Below are positions 7,895 to 17,222 of a DNA stretch of 26,477 nucleotides, piece after piece. Numbering within the stretch: the first letter of the stretch is position 1; each line of letters begins with the position of its first letter. The notes under the pieces were generated by a model that was not told the origin of the DNA, did no database searches, and saw only the letters and a list, made by a program, of their open reading frames with translations. Origin of the DNA: Bryobacterales bacterium (GTDB lineage Bacteria; Acidobacteriota; Terriglobia; Bryobacterales; Bryobacteraceae); assembly GCA_003164075.1 (NCBI GenBank), contig PLRZ01000401.1, positions 1 to 26,477 of the forward strand, in the 5' to 3' direction. The position numbers and the translations under genes were made by a program.

Positions 7895-9016
7895 TCAGGT
7901 CTTGTGCCATACCACCCGGTTCACGTAATCCGTGTAGCTCTGGATCACGCGCACAACCTTCTCGGAAACGTTCGGTGCGCTATAGTCTTCAACGATTCTC
8001 AAGGTCCGCTGGTCTCCGCGGCTTTGGTGTTCCAGGATATGGAGGCCTTCCGACACGCGGTCCCACTCCATCCCGGTCATCATCACAGTGGCCTCTTCCA
8101 TCCCCTCCGGGCGCTCGTGCGCGTCGCGGATGTTGAGTGCCGGAAAATTCAGGATTGACGATTCCTCGGTGATGGTTCCGCTGTCGGACAGCGCCGCTTT
8201 GGCGTTCATCTGTAGATGCACGTAGTCGCTGAACCCGAGTGGTTTCACCAACTCCACTTCGGCCGGCAGTTCGGCGCCCATGGATTCCAGCCTCTTGCGC
8301 GTCCGCGGATGCGTGGAGAAGATAATCCGCAGGGCGTATTGGGTGGCTAGTTCACATAAGACGCGCACCAGTTTGCGCGCATGCTCGGGCGAGTCGATGT
8401 TCTCCTCGCGGTGCGTGCTAATGACGAAGTACTGACCGGGGCTGAGCCCGAGTCGCGCGAGCACAGTGGATGCCTGGATCTTTGGCAGGTAATGATGCAG
8501 CACCTCAAACATCGGGGTACCCGTCTTGATGATGCGATCCGGCGGGATACCCTCTCGCAGCAGGTACCCCCGCGAGATGTCACTGTACGGCATGTTGATA
8601 TCGCTGATGTGGTCGACGATTTTGCGGTTGATTTCCTCCGGCACGCGTTCATCGAAGCAGCGGTTTCCGGCTTCCATATGGAAAACCGGGATTTTGCGAC
8701 GCTTCGCCGCGATCACGGCCAGACAACTGTTCGTATCGCCCAGCACGAGCATGGCGTCTGGCTGAACCTTTCCGAACACCTCGTCGCTCTTCGCGATTAC
8801 GTTGCCGATGGTCTCCGCGGCGGATTTGCCGGCCGCTTCCAGGAAGTGATCCGGTCTTCGTATCTCCAGGTCTTCAAAGAAGATCTCGTTCAGCTCGAAG
8901 TCGTAGTTCTGACCGGTATGGATCAGAACGTGATCCATGTACCGGTCCAGCGCCGCGATGACGCGGGAAAGCCGGATGATCTCCGGGCGGGTTCCTACAA
9001 CCGTAGCGACTCTCAT
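7895..9016 (-). CDS. fnlC: UDP-N-acetyl-hexosamine 2-epimerase FnlC/WbjD (UDP-L-FucNAc synthesis)
   Basis: This 373-residue non-hydrolysing 2-epimerase of the WecB superfamily completes UDP-L-FucNAc by inverting C2 of the L-talose-configured intermediate. Visible motifs are GTRPEIIR (8-15), HTGQNYD (33-39), GDTNS (93-97), HMEAGNR (113-119), PEEINR (126-131) and SGTITEESS toward the C-terminus. The [16 protein letters not shown] sequence is characteristic of the WbjD/FnlC branch, where canonical WecB has HVEAGLR. Its ATG overlaps the fnlB stop by four bases (ATGA), which indicates translational coupling. Confidence 0.92.
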   Translation of the reverse strand: MRVATVVGTRPEIIRLSRVIAALDRYMDHVLIHTGQNYDFELNEIFFEDLEIRRPDHFLEAAGKSAAETIGNVIAKSDEVFGKVQPDAMLVLGDTNSCLAVIAAKRRKIPVFHMEAGNRCFDERVPEEINRKIVDHISDINMPYSDISRGYLLREGIPPDRIIKTGTPMFEVLHHYLPKIQASTVLARLGLSPGQYFVISTHREENIDSPEHARKLVRVLCELATQYALRIIFSTHPRTRKRLESMGAELPAEVELVKPLGFSDYVHLQMNAKAALSDSGTITEESSILNFPALNIRDAHERPEGMEEATVMMTGMEWDRVSEGLHILEHQSRGDQRTLRIVEDYSAPNVSEKVVRVIQSYTDYVNRVVWHKT

Positions 9017-10155
9017 GCCGTAACAGGAACCGGGCTTTCGGCCGGCGCCAATACCGGCAAGAAGTAGGTATCCGGCCGGTCCGGATCGAAGATCTCGCTG
9101 GCCCAGAATAGCGTCACCATCTCGCCCGCACCGACGTTCTCGATGGAGTGTGTGTAGCCCGGCGGAATGTCTATCACCTGGAAGTCCTCGCCGCGCACCC
9201 TGTACTCCACTACCTCGGCGCTCTCGATCTGGCGCAGGCGGACGACGCCTTCACCTTCGACGATGAAGAACTTCTCGGCCTTCGTGTGGTGGTAATGGTT
9301 CCCGCGCGTGATGCCGGGCCTAGTTCGCGAAATGAAGATCTGGCCGAAGTGGTCCGACTTGATAAACTCGACCAATCCACCACGCAGGTCCGACTTGATC
9401 TGAAGATGCTGCCCTCGCGCCTCATCCGGCACGTAGGAGAGGTACGTTGCGTAAAGCTGTTGGTTGAACCGGACTGCGAAATCGGGAGTGAGCAGGTTGG
9501 TGCGCATGTCGTGGAACGACTGTATGCGGCTGGCCAGATCACCGACCGTGATCCTGGTTGAAGGGATGTCGCGGTTGCCGTTTGACTCCGCGCGCACCGG
9601 CAGTTCCGCCAGGAAGGCCTCCACAACGTCATCCACATACATCAGCTCCAGTTCTCGACCCGGGTCGGAAATCTGAATTGGCATATCGTGCGCAATGTTG
9701 TGGCAGAACGTCGCGATCACCGAGTTGTAGTTTGGCCTGCACCATTTCCCAAAAACGTTCTTCAACCGGTAGATCCGAATAACCGCTCCGGTCTCGGCTC
9801 CAAAACCGAGTAGGACCTCTTCAGCTTCACGTTTGCTTACGCCATACGGATTGTCCAGATCAGCCTGGATGGAAGAACTAAAGACGACAGTTGGCGCTCT
9901 CCCCAATTCTCGAAACCTGTCGCACATCTGGCCTGTCAGATCGCGGTTCACTTTACGGAACTCCGCCGGATCGTTTGGCCGATTCACGCCAGCCAGATGA
10001 AAGACCACGTCACACTGGTCCAGCGCCGCCAGCCAGTCGACCTCGGACGTGTGAACGTCGATGCTGGCCACCTGAAGTCCATTGAGGGTCCACAGTTGGG
10101 CGGTGAGGTTTCGGCCGAGGAATCCCGCCGATCCTGTAACAACGACACGCTTCAT
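9013..10155 (-). CDS. fnlB: Bifunctional SDR-cupin reductase FnlB/WbjC/CapF
   Basis: This 380-residue two-domain enzyme acts second in UDP-L-FucNAc synthesis, as in CapF: 3-epimerisation by the cupin domain, then 4-keto reduction by the SDR domain. The SDR part shows TGSAGFLG (7-14) and YGVSK (Tyr104, Lys108). The C-terminal cupin from about residue 258 has [13 protein letters not shown] (metal-type His287, His289, His290) and [10 protein letters not shown] (His336). Length and domain order are full for the family. It overlaps fnlA upstream and fnlC downstream by ATGA, giving a tightly coupled three-gene set. Confidence 0.93.
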   Translation of the reverse strand: MKRVVVTGSAGFLGRNLTAQLWTLNGLQVASIDVHTSEVDWLAALDQCDVVFHLAGVNRPNDPAEFRKVNRDLTGQMCDRFRELGRAPTVVFSSSIQADLDNPYGVSKREAEEVLLGFGAETGAVIRIYRLKNVFGKWCRPNYNSVIATFCHNIAHDMPIQISDPGRELELMYVDDVVEAFLAELPVRAESNGNRDIPSTRITVGDLASRIQSFHDMRTNLLTPDFAVRFNQQLYATYLSYVPDEARGQHLQIKSDLRGGLVEFIKSDHFGQIFISRTRPGITRGNHYHHTKAEKFFIVEGEGVVRLRQIESAEVVEYRVRGEDFQVIDIPPGYTHSIENVGAGEMVTLFWASEIFDPDRPDTYFLPVLAPAESPVPVTA

Positions 10156-11180
10156 GCGGTCACCAAGCCGGACCGAAGCGCTTCTTGTACGATTTCCAGT
10201 TTCAACAGCAACTCCACCATGCTTTCGATTGAGAGTTGGTTCGTGTTATTCGAGTTGTACTCGCCCGCTTCGGAAACCGACTTCTGGCCTTCCGTGAAAA
10301 ACCTGGAGTATTCCAGGTCGCGCATGTCCGCCGGCACTCTATAGTATTCGCCGAAGTCCTCCGTCCGCGCCAACTCCGCCCTGTTGAGCAGCGTCTCGTA
10401 TCGCTTTTCGCCGTGCCGAGTCCCAATAACTCGAATTTCGCTGGTGGAATCGAATATCTGTTTCAGCGCCAATGCCAGGGTTTCGATGGTCGCCCCAGGG
10501 GCTTTTTGGACGAAGACGTCCCCAGGCGCGCCGTGCTCAAAGGCGTACATCACCAGATCCACCGCGTCGTCGATGCTCATCATGAACCGGGTCATCTTAG
10601 GATCGGTCACCGTCATCGGCTTTCCGGCGAGGATCTGTGAGATGAACAAGGGGATAACCGAACCCCTGGACCCCATGACGTTGCCGTAGCGAGTTCCGCA
10701 GAACACGGTACCGCCGTCATCACAGTGTTGCCGGGCCTTCGCGATCATCAACTTCTCCATCAGGGCCTTCGAAAGCCCCATCGCGTTTACCGGGTAGACC
10801 GCTTTGTCTGTGCTGAGCACGATCAGTTTCTTGACGCCGGCAGCGAGCGCGGCGTTCATCACATTCTCGGCCCCGAATACGTTCGTGCGGACGGCCTCCA
10901 GCGGAAAGAACTCGCAGGATGGCACCTGCTTGAGAGCGGCCGCGTGAAAGACATAATCCGCACCCTGCATGGGCGCGACCAGACTACTGGAATCGCGGAC
11001 ATCGCCGAGGTAGAACTTTACTGGCGCTGTGCCGAGCGCATTCCGCATGTCGTCCTGCTTCTTCTCGTCGCGGCTGAAGACGCGGATTTCGCCGATGCCT
11101 GCGCGCAAGTATCTCCGAAGTACGGCATTACCGAACGTACCGGTGCCGCCTGTGATGACTAGCCTGCTTCCCGTCAGCAA
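10152..11180 (-). CDS. fnlA: UDP-GlcNAc 4,6-dehydratase/5-epimerase FnlA/WbjB/CapE
   Basis: This is the first enzyme of UDP-L-FucNAc synthesis; it acts on UDP-GlcNAc in the cytoplasm. The frame is open to a GTG at 11255, but a TTG at 11180 sits 4 bases after GAGGAGA and gives 342 residues, the expected size, beginning MLTGSRLVITGGTGTFG. From that start the Rossmann motif is at 10-17, STDKA at 123-127, and the catalytic segment has Met134 and Lys138 (MGLSK). Met in place of Tyr is usual in this family. The 145-base gap before it may hold a promoter, but none is clear. Confidence 0.92.
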   Translation of the reverse strand: MLTGSRLVITGGTGTFGNAVLRRYLRAGIGEIRVFSRDEKKQDDMRNALGTAPVKFYLGDVRDSSSLVAPMQGADYVFHAAALKQVPSCEFFPLEAVRTNVFGAENVMNAALAAGVKKLIVLSTDKAVYPVNAMGLSKALMEKLMIAKARQHCDDGGTVFCGTRYGNVMGSRGSVIPLFISQILAGKPMTVTDPKMTRFMMSIDDAVDLVMYAFEHGAPGDVFVQKAPGATIETLALALKQIFDSTSEIRVIGTRHGEKRYETLLNRAELARTEDFGEYYRVPADMRDLEYSRFFTEGQKSVSEAGEYNSNNTNQLSIESMVELLLKLEIVQEALRSGLVTA

Positions 11181-11324
11181 TCGTCTCCTCAGTTCTGAAG
11201 TACCCTCTACGCTGTGAGAACGCAGGAGGGTGGCGCGCCCCCGCCCAGCGTTCACTCATCTAAATTCCAGCACCTGGCGTACGATCTTCACTTATGTAAA
11301 GTGCTATTCCAGTATCCATTGAAT

Positions 11325-12491
11325 TCACACAAACTCCACACTGTCAGGCCTATTGCCGCCTAACAACCAATCGTACACATCGGCCATCTGCTCTCCAATG
11401 TTCCGCCAACTGTACTTGGTCCTCACCAACGCAGCGCCATTCGCCCCAAGTTGGCGCGCCGCCGACTCTGAGAGGCTGAGGGCTTCCCGTAAGGTGCACG
11501 TCAGTCCTTCCACGTCCCGCTCAATCACCCACCCACATTCTCTATCCGCCACTTCTGGGAAATGGCACTGCCGGGTGATGATTACGGGCAGCCCGACTCC
11601 CATGGCCTCCAAGATTGACGTACTGAAACCCTCAAACTGCGATGGCAGAACGAAGAGCTGTGATGCGGCGAGGGCGCCCCACTTCAAATCTCCTCTCAGT
11701 ATTCCCGCAAAGGTAACCGCATTGTCCATGCCCAATTCGCTAACCAGTGCCTGAATCGAGCGCTTCGTATTCCCATCATCAGGACCAACGACTACGAGGT
11801 GCCAGTCACGAAACTCTCGGAACACCCGTGCCCACGACTGGCAGAGGATGTCCAACCCCTTTGCAAAATGAAGCCGGCCCAGGAATAGAACCAATCGCCG
11901 GTCCCGCAACTCTGGGAACTTTTCGTAGAAACAATCCGCATTCAGCGTTGTCGGAATCTCGATCCCGTTCGGGATGACAGCCACATGGTTTCTGAGGCCG
12001 AATCCTCGAAACTCCTCCGCCTCAAACCGCGTCAAAGCCCGCATGCATCCGGCTCGGCGAAAGCTCCCCCTTTCAATCAGGGCCGAGTAGATCGCTTTCT
12101 TCAGGTGCTTGATATGTAGCGCCGAAGGCTGCAGCATCCCATGCGCCGACACAACCAGCGGTGTCTTGCAGCATGCAGCCATTCGGGTTGCGATGGCGCA
12201 ATGCTGGCGCCATATTCCATGGACATGGACCACGTCCGCGTTCTCGATAAGCGGACGCATCCACGCCGCCAGACGCAGATCACCGATTCCGCGCCAAAAC
12301 TCAAGGGGAAAGGTCTTGACATTGACGCCAGTCTCCGCCTCAGGCACGATCTCGTCTTCCCGGACAAGGGCAAGCAGGTTTCCCGAGTAGCGTCCGTTGC
12401 TCGCTGTGGCCCGTGCCAAGCCCGGGACGGTGGAACTCAAGCCACCGAACCTGGAGTCAAGATGACAGAGAATGTTCAAGGCAGCCTTCAA
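11325..12491 (-). CDS. GT4-family glycosyltransferase
   Basis: This is a 388-residue GT-B glycosyltransferase. The N-terminal domain opens ALNILCHLDSRFGGLSSTV, with VVHVHGIWRQH and VSAHGMLQPSALHIK further in. The C-terminal donor site shows LFLGRLHFAKGLD and the EX7E-type region FEGFSTSILEAMGVGLPVI. Donor and linkage cannot be read from sequence. The frame is open to 12560, but a TTG at 12491 overlaps the upstream gene's TGA (TTGA) with AAAGG in front. That start trims a tail that would overlap the neighbour by about 70 bases and puts the family start at residue 1. It is coupled to the preceding glycosyltransferase. Confidence 0.85.
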   Translation of the reverse strand: MKAALNILCHLDSRFGGLSSTVPGLARATASNGRYSGNLLALVREDEIVPEAETGVNVKTFPLEFWRGIGDLRLAAWMRPLIENADVVHVHGIWRQHCAIATRMAACCKTPLVVSAHGMLQPSALHIKHLKKAIYSALIERGSFRRAGCMRALTRFEAEEFRGFGLRNHVAVIPNGIEIPTTLNADCFYEKFPELRDRRLVLFLGRLHFAKGLDILCQSWARVFREFRDWHLVVVGPDDGNTKRSIQALVSELGMDNAVTFAGILRGDLKWGALAASQLFVLPSQFEGFSTSILEAMGVGLPVIITRQCHFPEVADRECGWVIERDVEGLTCTLREALSLSESAARQLGANGAALVRTKYSWRNIGEQMADVYDWLLGGNRPDSVEFV

Positions 12492-13666
12492 TCCGTTGCA
12501 GCCTTTCGGTGATCGGGCGAACCAATCCTCAAGAGCAGCCGAGCGATCTCGTTCGCACACTCTTGGGGGGTATACCTGGAGATAATCGCCTCAGACCTTC
12601 GCCCCATGGCCTCGCGGTCCGCCTCCGGCATCGCCTCCATCTGCAGCAGGCAACAGCATAGTTCATCCGTTGATAACGGATCAAAGACAAATCCATTCAC
12701 GCCGTGTTCTACCAAATTATCCACACAACCACAGCGACTAGATACAATCACCGGCAAGTGTGACGCCATCGCCTCGTTAACTACCAAACCCCAAGGTTCT
12801 CGAGTACTCGCCAACACGAAGCACGTAGCGAACGCGTACATTACAATCAGATCAATTCCGTTCTTGAATCCCGCGAAATGGACTTGGGACTGTACCCCGG
12901 TTTGTATTGCCAGGCTACGCAACTCCTCTTCAAGAGAACCCCGCCCAACAATAATCAGATCCCATGTGCCGCCAGCCAAGCGGTAGGCAGCAAATGCGCG
13001 AATCAACTCTGCTAGGTTCTTCTCAGGTGACAGCCTCGCGACGCAGACGAAGTACTTCAGAGGCAATCCGTTGTCCTTGGCTGAAGCCACCGCCCGCAGC
13101 CGCTCGGCATGGATGCGGAAGAACTCGTTATCGACAACGTCAACGCCGTATGCTATGTGCTCACTCGGCAGTCCTAGTAGTGATTCTGCGTATGCTCCGG
13201 CGCGGACCCCACCAACAACTGCGGCGTCGAATAACGCCCGAACCAAGCGCCGCTTCAGACTCTCCTTGGCAGGGTTCCGCACGTGATCATCGTGATTCGA
13301 CTCGCTCATCATTATTGAAACTGCACTGTGAGTTCTTGCCCAGACCGCCGCCACCAATGCGGCAAAACTGGAATATCCGGGGACAAGGACTACGTCAGGT
13401 CCGAGCTTCCCCAAAGCACGCCACAAGTCGAACCCAAGGCCCAACTTAGACTGGTCCTGCAAAGCCCCTTCCCGAAGCGACATTATTCTCGCCCCACATA
13501 AGTCGACCTCGGCTGGCCAAGGGTGCTGTGTCGAAAAGGTCGCAAGCCGGATTGCGTCCACGGAGAACCGCTCGGCCAACCCACGGATTCGCGCGTAATG
13601 ATATGGTCCGAAGTTGTTCCAGATGACAGCCAGTTTCCAACCGTCGACCTGTGCTTGCTTAGCCAT
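12488..13666 (-). CDS. GT4-family glycosyltransferase
   Basis: This 392-residue GT-B glycosyltransferase starts with a strand LAVIWNNFGPYHYARIRGLAE. It has VVLVPGYSSFAALVAA and SESNHDDH in the first domain, then YFVCVARLSPEKNLAELIRAF and TREPWGLVVNEAMASHLPVIV (EX7E region) in the donor domain. Acceptor and donor are unknown. I chose the ATG at 13666 because GAAGGTG precedes it at useful spacing; the GTG at 13672 sits on top of that ribosome-binding site. It lies 21 bases after the previous glycosyltransferase and its stop overlaps the next start, so the three GT4 genes form one run. Confidence 0.85.
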   Translation of the reverse strand: MAKQAQVDGWKLAVIWNNFGPYHYARIRGLAERFSVDAIRLATFSTQHPWPAEVDLCGARIMSLREGALQDQSKLGLGFDLWRALGKLGPDVVLVPGYSSFAALVAAVWARTHSAVSIMMSESNHDDHVRNPAKESLKRRLVRALFDAAVVGGVRAGAYAESLLGLPSEHIAYGVDVVDNEFFRIHAERLRAVASAKDNGLPLKYFVCVARLSPEKNLAELIRAFAAYRLAGGTWDLIIVGRGSLEEELRSLAIQTGVQSQVHFAGFKNGIDLIVMYAFATCFVLASTREPWGLVVNEAMASHLPVIVSSRCGCVDNLVEHGVNGFVFDPLSTDELCCCLLQMEAMPEADREAMGRRSEAIISRYTPQECANEIARLLLRIGSPDHRKAATD

Positions 13667-13687
13667 CTTCACCTTCGGATGCCCGCA

Positions 13688-14815
13688 TCACTCCACCTCA
13701 TCCAGGTCTAGAAGCCCGATGATCTTGGCGGCATCACGCTCTGGAGAGCAAACACATGCCATCCGTTCGCGCGCCCGCGCGCCGATAGCACGTCGCACAG
13801 CCGGATCAGTAAGGAGGTGCAGCGCTTTATCCGCAAGCCAGTCAAGATCGTGTTCTTCCGTGATATACCCTACGGCGTCGCCATCAATAAGTTCCTTGAG
13901 CCCGCCATGCACGACAGAAGCAACAACGGGTACCCCATAGCTCATTGCTTCAACGGCCGTATGCCCCATCGCATCCCAGTCCGAATTGAACAGCAGGATG
14001 TCGACAGCGCTGTAAAAGCCACGGAGCTCTCGCTGCCAGCCCAGCCATCGCACATTACCCGCAATCTGCAACTCCTCTGCCAGTCGCATCAACTCATTAC
14101 GTTGCGGACCGTCCCCGGCAATCAGAAAAACGGCCTCAGGAATTTCGCCGACCACACGCTGAGCGACCCGCAGAAACACATCCCACCGTTTGCGCGGGAT
14201 CAACCAACCAGCGTTTCCGATGACGGGCACTCCCGGTCCCAATCCAAACACGGCGCGCGCTCTCTCTCTTACCTCAGTGTCTGGAAGATCCGGAATCTGA
14301 ACAGGATTCCGCAGGGTGGTACTGATGGTCCGCACCGCCGGGCAGATCTCTTCGGCTTCCTTCCGTACAAAGTCCGAAGGGAAGGTAATCTGGTTAAACT
14401 TGGCGAAGGCCAAGTTGTAGATGAGGCGCCAATGCCGTCGGGACTTGACTCCGGCACGGTGGTAGTGAATGCACAAGACCCGGTGCCCCTTGCACAGGTT
14501 TCCAAGGGCAAGCATAGCGGCCACGTTGTGTCCGCTCATCACTACCCCCTCTGGGCTATCACTCCGGAAGGCTTGCCACATCGAGGGAATGCTTCGCCAC
14601 CCCCAGATTCCTCTGTAGGCTAGCCCAGTAGCAGAAATGCGGTTCTTCTCCAATACCGGCCCAAGGTCCCCAATGGAATTTAAGGAAACCAGCCGCCCAG
14701 GACAACCCAGTGCCGAAAGCGCCATCATCCGTTGGAGCGTCACCTGCTCCATGCCCCCAAGACTGGTACCCTGCATTACGTGAAGGATGTTTATACTTTT
14801 CGCGCCTTTCACCAT
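13688..14815 (-). CDS. GT4-family glycosyltransferase
   Basis: This 375-residue GT-B enzyme has the N-terminal strand INILHVMQGTSLGGMEQVTL, a TYPICAL middle segment VLCIHYHRAG, and IGNAGWLIPRKRWDVFL followed by VFLIAGDGPQRNEL in the donor domain. The EX7E region reads AMGHTAVEAMSYGVPVVAS. It probably adds one sugar of the repeat unit on the cytoplasmic face; the sugar cannot be named. It is first in the run of three GT4 genes and is preceded by 245 non-coding bases with a promoter-like element, so a new transcript may begin here. The ribosome-binding site at 14815 is weak. Confidence 0.85.
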   Translation of the reverse strand: MVKGAKSINILHVMQGTSLGGMEQVTLQRMMALSALGCPGRLVSLNSIGDLGPVLEKNRISATGLAYRGIWGWRSIPSMWQAFRSDSPEGVVMSGHNVAAMLALGNLCKGHRVLCIHYHRAGVKSRRHWRLIYNLAFAKFNQITFPSDFVRKEAEEICPAVRTISTTLRNPVQIPDLPDTEVRERARAVFGLGPGVPVIGNAGWLIPRKRWDVFLRVAQRVVGEIPEAVFLIAGDGPQRNELMRLAEELQIAGNVRWLGWQRELRGFYSAVDILLFNSDWDAMGHTAVEAMSYGVPVVASVVHGGLKELIDGDAVGYITEEHDLDWLADKALHLLTDPAVRRAIGARARERMACVCSPERDAAKIIGLLDLDEVE

Positions 14816-14954
14816 GCCGTACTGCTTCTCACAGGTTTCTCTTTGGTACCCGCCTTGGCCAGAATCACTTCAGATTTGTTTCGGCGAGACTTCAGTCAGG
14901 ATGGTTACGACATCGCCAATTTGATATCGCCCTTCTAGCCGGAGCAACCACGCA

Positions 14955-14992
14955 ATAAAACAGCACCCGACGGAGCAAGACAACTTGTCTTG
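14955..14992 (-). promoter_or_regulatory. Candidate promoter with overlapping 17-base palindrome
   Basis: On the minus strand TTGTCT (14983-14978) and TTTTAT (14960-14955) are separated by 17 bases, a sigma-70-like pair with four of six matches in each box. A perfect inverted repeat, caagacaacttgtcttg (14976-14992), covers the -35 box, as an operator would. The predicted start would leave a leader of about 130 bases before the glycosyltransferase at 14815. The rest of the gap 14816-15060 shows no recognisable gene. Confidence 0.35.
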
Positions 14993-15060
14993 ATCGCCAC
15001 CGCTTCCCGTCGGTAACTCGCTTCGGGCCGCTTCACTAATAATTGGCGTTGGAGCGAAAA

Positions 15061-15807
15061 CTACTTCAAATGAGCGAAGAACGGGCTGCGGGCTATAATC
15101 GCGGGTTTTGTCGCGACGACTACCACGTGTGAGGCCGAAAACCATGGCGTCCTCGAAGTCATGCGCGTGTTTATAACATGCACACTGTGACACCGGCGTT
15201 TGAGTTCCCGAAAGTGCTGAAACACAGTGTAGTAGTACCACAGACCATCATTCGGCTCGAAGACGTAGCCGCGCCCCCGAGTTCGGGCCCAGTTGAGAGT
15301 CCTCCACAGGCCGAGCCCAAAGCATAAATTCTTGATCAACCGTCCTTCGAACCTGCCCATACCCAGATTATTCGAGTCTGAAAGAAACACCGCGTAGCGT
15401 GCCACGCGGAGCATCTCTCGGAGGACTATCTCTGGTCTTTTAACGTGATGAAGCACTCCGAATTCGGTCACGATGTCAAATGAGGCGTCGCGAAACGGAA
15501 GTTGGTAGCCTGTAGCCGGTATTAGAGAGCCCACCGGAACGCCCTTGTGGTGCGCCACCTCCCTCAGACCATCGACAGGCTCAACGCCGAGGCACGCGAG
15601 ACTTGGTCGATGCCGCGCTAGAAAACGCATGGCTCTCCCGGTGCCCGCGCCGACGTCGAGCAGAGACTCCGCCTTTACGCTGTCTGTGACGGCCAGGAGG
15701 AGATAGAGGGCAAGCTCATGCTCCGGAGACTCCCCGAGTCCCGGGTCGTCGTCGTATGCTTCTGCCGTTAGCTCATAGTGCTGTTGTTGAGCCTGATCGT
15801 TGCGCAT
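15061..15807 (-). CDS. Class I SAM-dependent methyltransferase
   Basis: From the ATG at 15807 this is a 248-residue protein beginning MRNDQAQQQHYELTAEAYDD. The SAM motif LDVGAGTGR is at 50-58, GVEPV at 74-78, LPFRDASFDIV at 103-113 and EFGVLHHV at 115-122, all typical of the Methyltransf_11 type. It probably methylates a sugar or sugar nucleotide of this polysaccharide, but the substrate is unknown. The frame is open to 15939; the extra 44 residues look like non-family sequence, so the shorter start is preferred, although its ribosome-binding site is poor. It stands alone between two gaps in the glycosyltransferase region. Confidence 0.8.
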   Translation of the reverse strand: MRNDQAQQQHYELTAEAYDDDPGLGESPEHELALYLLLAVTDSVKAESLLDVGAGTGRAMRFLARHRPSLACLGVEPVDGLREVAHHKGVPVGSLIPATGYQLPFRDASFDIVTEFGVLHHVKRPEIVLREMLRVARYAVFLSDSNNLGMGRFEGRLIKNLCFGLGLWRTLNWARTRGRGYVFEPNDGLWYYYTVFQHFRELKRRCHSVHVINTRMTSRTPWFSASHVVVVATKPAIIARSPFFAHLK

Positions 15808-16004
15808 ACCAAGTTGTGCCCGTTCTCCAGAGATCGACGCCATCCAGACGAGTGCCCGCAGACCCCAACGACGCCGCGGATAAAACGGTCTGAACCTCCG
15901 CGAAGTTTCCAGAATGCAAGAATCAACGGGCCGACACAAAACGGTCCAAACAATTGTAGTTGAGTGCCTTCCGGCGTGGTGTCGAATCGCTAGTTCGTCC
16001 GCTT

Positions 16005-17222
16005 CTAGCCACGAAATGCCCCAATTAGCCGGGCTTCTTCATATAATGCCAACCATTGGTGTCCGATTGTCTCCTCGCTATAGCGCGCTTCCACCATCGC
16101 CCGACCAGCACTGCCGATTCGGCGTGTTCTTTCCGGATCGTTCAGCAAGGCGAGCACGGCCTCAGCGATTGCCGACACCGAGTTCGCGGTAACACAATGC
16201 TCATTGTGGTTCAGAAGCATTCCTTCAAAAGCCGTCGGTGTGCCCACGACGGGCCTTCGCGTAGCGAGTCCATATAACGCACGAGTCTTAAGGCCTGTGC
16301 CTACAACGTCAGGCAGTACAATCACGCTGGCTCGGCACAACTCCTGCGCGAAGGAGGCGGCGTAATCGCACAGGTGAAGATTGGCGTGCTCATCGAGGCT
16401 ACCCGTGAACTTCTCTGTCGCACCCCGCCCGAGGAGCGTCAAGGTACCCCCAAGCCTCCTCAAACCCGGCCCTAACGAATCAATGATCGTTCTGGTGGAC
16501 TCAGTGACGTGCCTTACGCGAAAGTTGCCCACGATCAGCACGCTGCTGTGCCCGCTCGGCCCGGCGGCACTGTCACACTCCCGCAACACAGAACCCGGGA
16601 CAGCCAGGCCGATAGTCCGTACGGTCGCATTTTCACGCAGTCCTTTGAGATATGCGGCGTCAACGGGCGATACGACGTGAGTGATCGTGGTTCTAGTTAA
16701 GAGACGTTCCTCACATGCCCGCATGAATCGAGCCTGAATTTGAAAGTATGTGCGTCTGCTCAGTCCCTTCTCCCACTGTGAGCACAACAGGGCACTTCTC
16801 GATACGGCATCCGTTATCGATGTAACCACGGGAATGCTGGTGACTCTCGCGGCGAGCGGCGAAAGGCTGATGCCATCAATGTGCAGAACGTCCATTCCCG
16901 TCTCCCCGACCGCAGCGGCAACTTGCATCGCACCTAATTTTGCCTCGCCCCGCGCCTCAAACGGCGGGCGCCCCTCAATCACACAACACATCTGCTTGAG
17001 CCGGAGCGCAAGACCGGTTGTTGTTCGAAAGACTCTCACAACCTTTATACGTGGCAATGAGCGGCGGAATTTGGCCGCGAAGGCACTTGAATCCTCGGTG
17101 CACACACCGAACACGCTGCAATCGTGCACCTGAACGGTCTGTTCAAGAATCGTTCTCAACTTCAACGCCGCCCCGGAATCCGTGTCGTACGGACAACCCG
17201 TGACGAGATAGCCGACATTCAT
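16005..17222 (-). CDS. Glycosyltransferase, GT4-like
   Basis: This 405-residue GT-B type protein has an N-terminal domain with LVTGCPYDTDSGAALKLR and VLHIDGISLSPLA. Its C-terminal domain shows SVLIVGNFRVRHVTES, TLTLLGRGATEKF and VIVLPDVVGTGLKTRALYGLATRRPVVG. In the last segment the first glutamate of the usual EX7E motif is replaced (ALYGLA), as in some divergent GT4 members. Donor and acceptor are unknown. Its ATG at 17222 overlaps the stop of the polymerase gene by four bases (ATGA), so the two are translationally coupled. Confidence 0.8.
   Translation of the reverse strand: MNVGYLVTGCPYDTDSGAALKLRTILEQTVQVHDCSVFGVCTEDSSAFAAKFRRSLPRIKVVRVFRTTTGLALRLKQMCCVIEGRPPFEARGEAKLGAMQVAAAVGETGMDVLHIDGISLSPLAARVTSIPVVTSITDAVSRSALLCSQWEKGLSRRTYFQIQARFMRACEERLLTRTTITHVVSPVDAAYLKGLRENATVRTIGLAVPGSVLRECDSAAGPSGHSSVLIVGNFRVRHVTESTRTIIDSLGPGLRRLGGTLTLLGRGATEKFTGSLDEHANLHLCDYAASFAQELCRASVIVLPDVVGTGLKTRALYGLATRRPVVGTPTAFEGMLLNHNEHCVTANSVSAIAEAVLALLNDPERTRRIGSAGRAMVEARYSEETIGHQWLALYEEARLIGAFRG

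Noticed and set aside
13817..14623. Plus-strand open frame of 268 codons
   Set aside because: It is antisense to a clear GT4 glycosyltransferase and shows no family motif.
14870..15060. Protein-like tail LEGRYQIGDVVTILTEVSPK in the gap before the GT4 gene
   Set aside because: It belongs to a frame that overlaps the methyltransferase gene out of frame, and I could not match it to any local gene. It may be chance, although a relic cannot be excluded.
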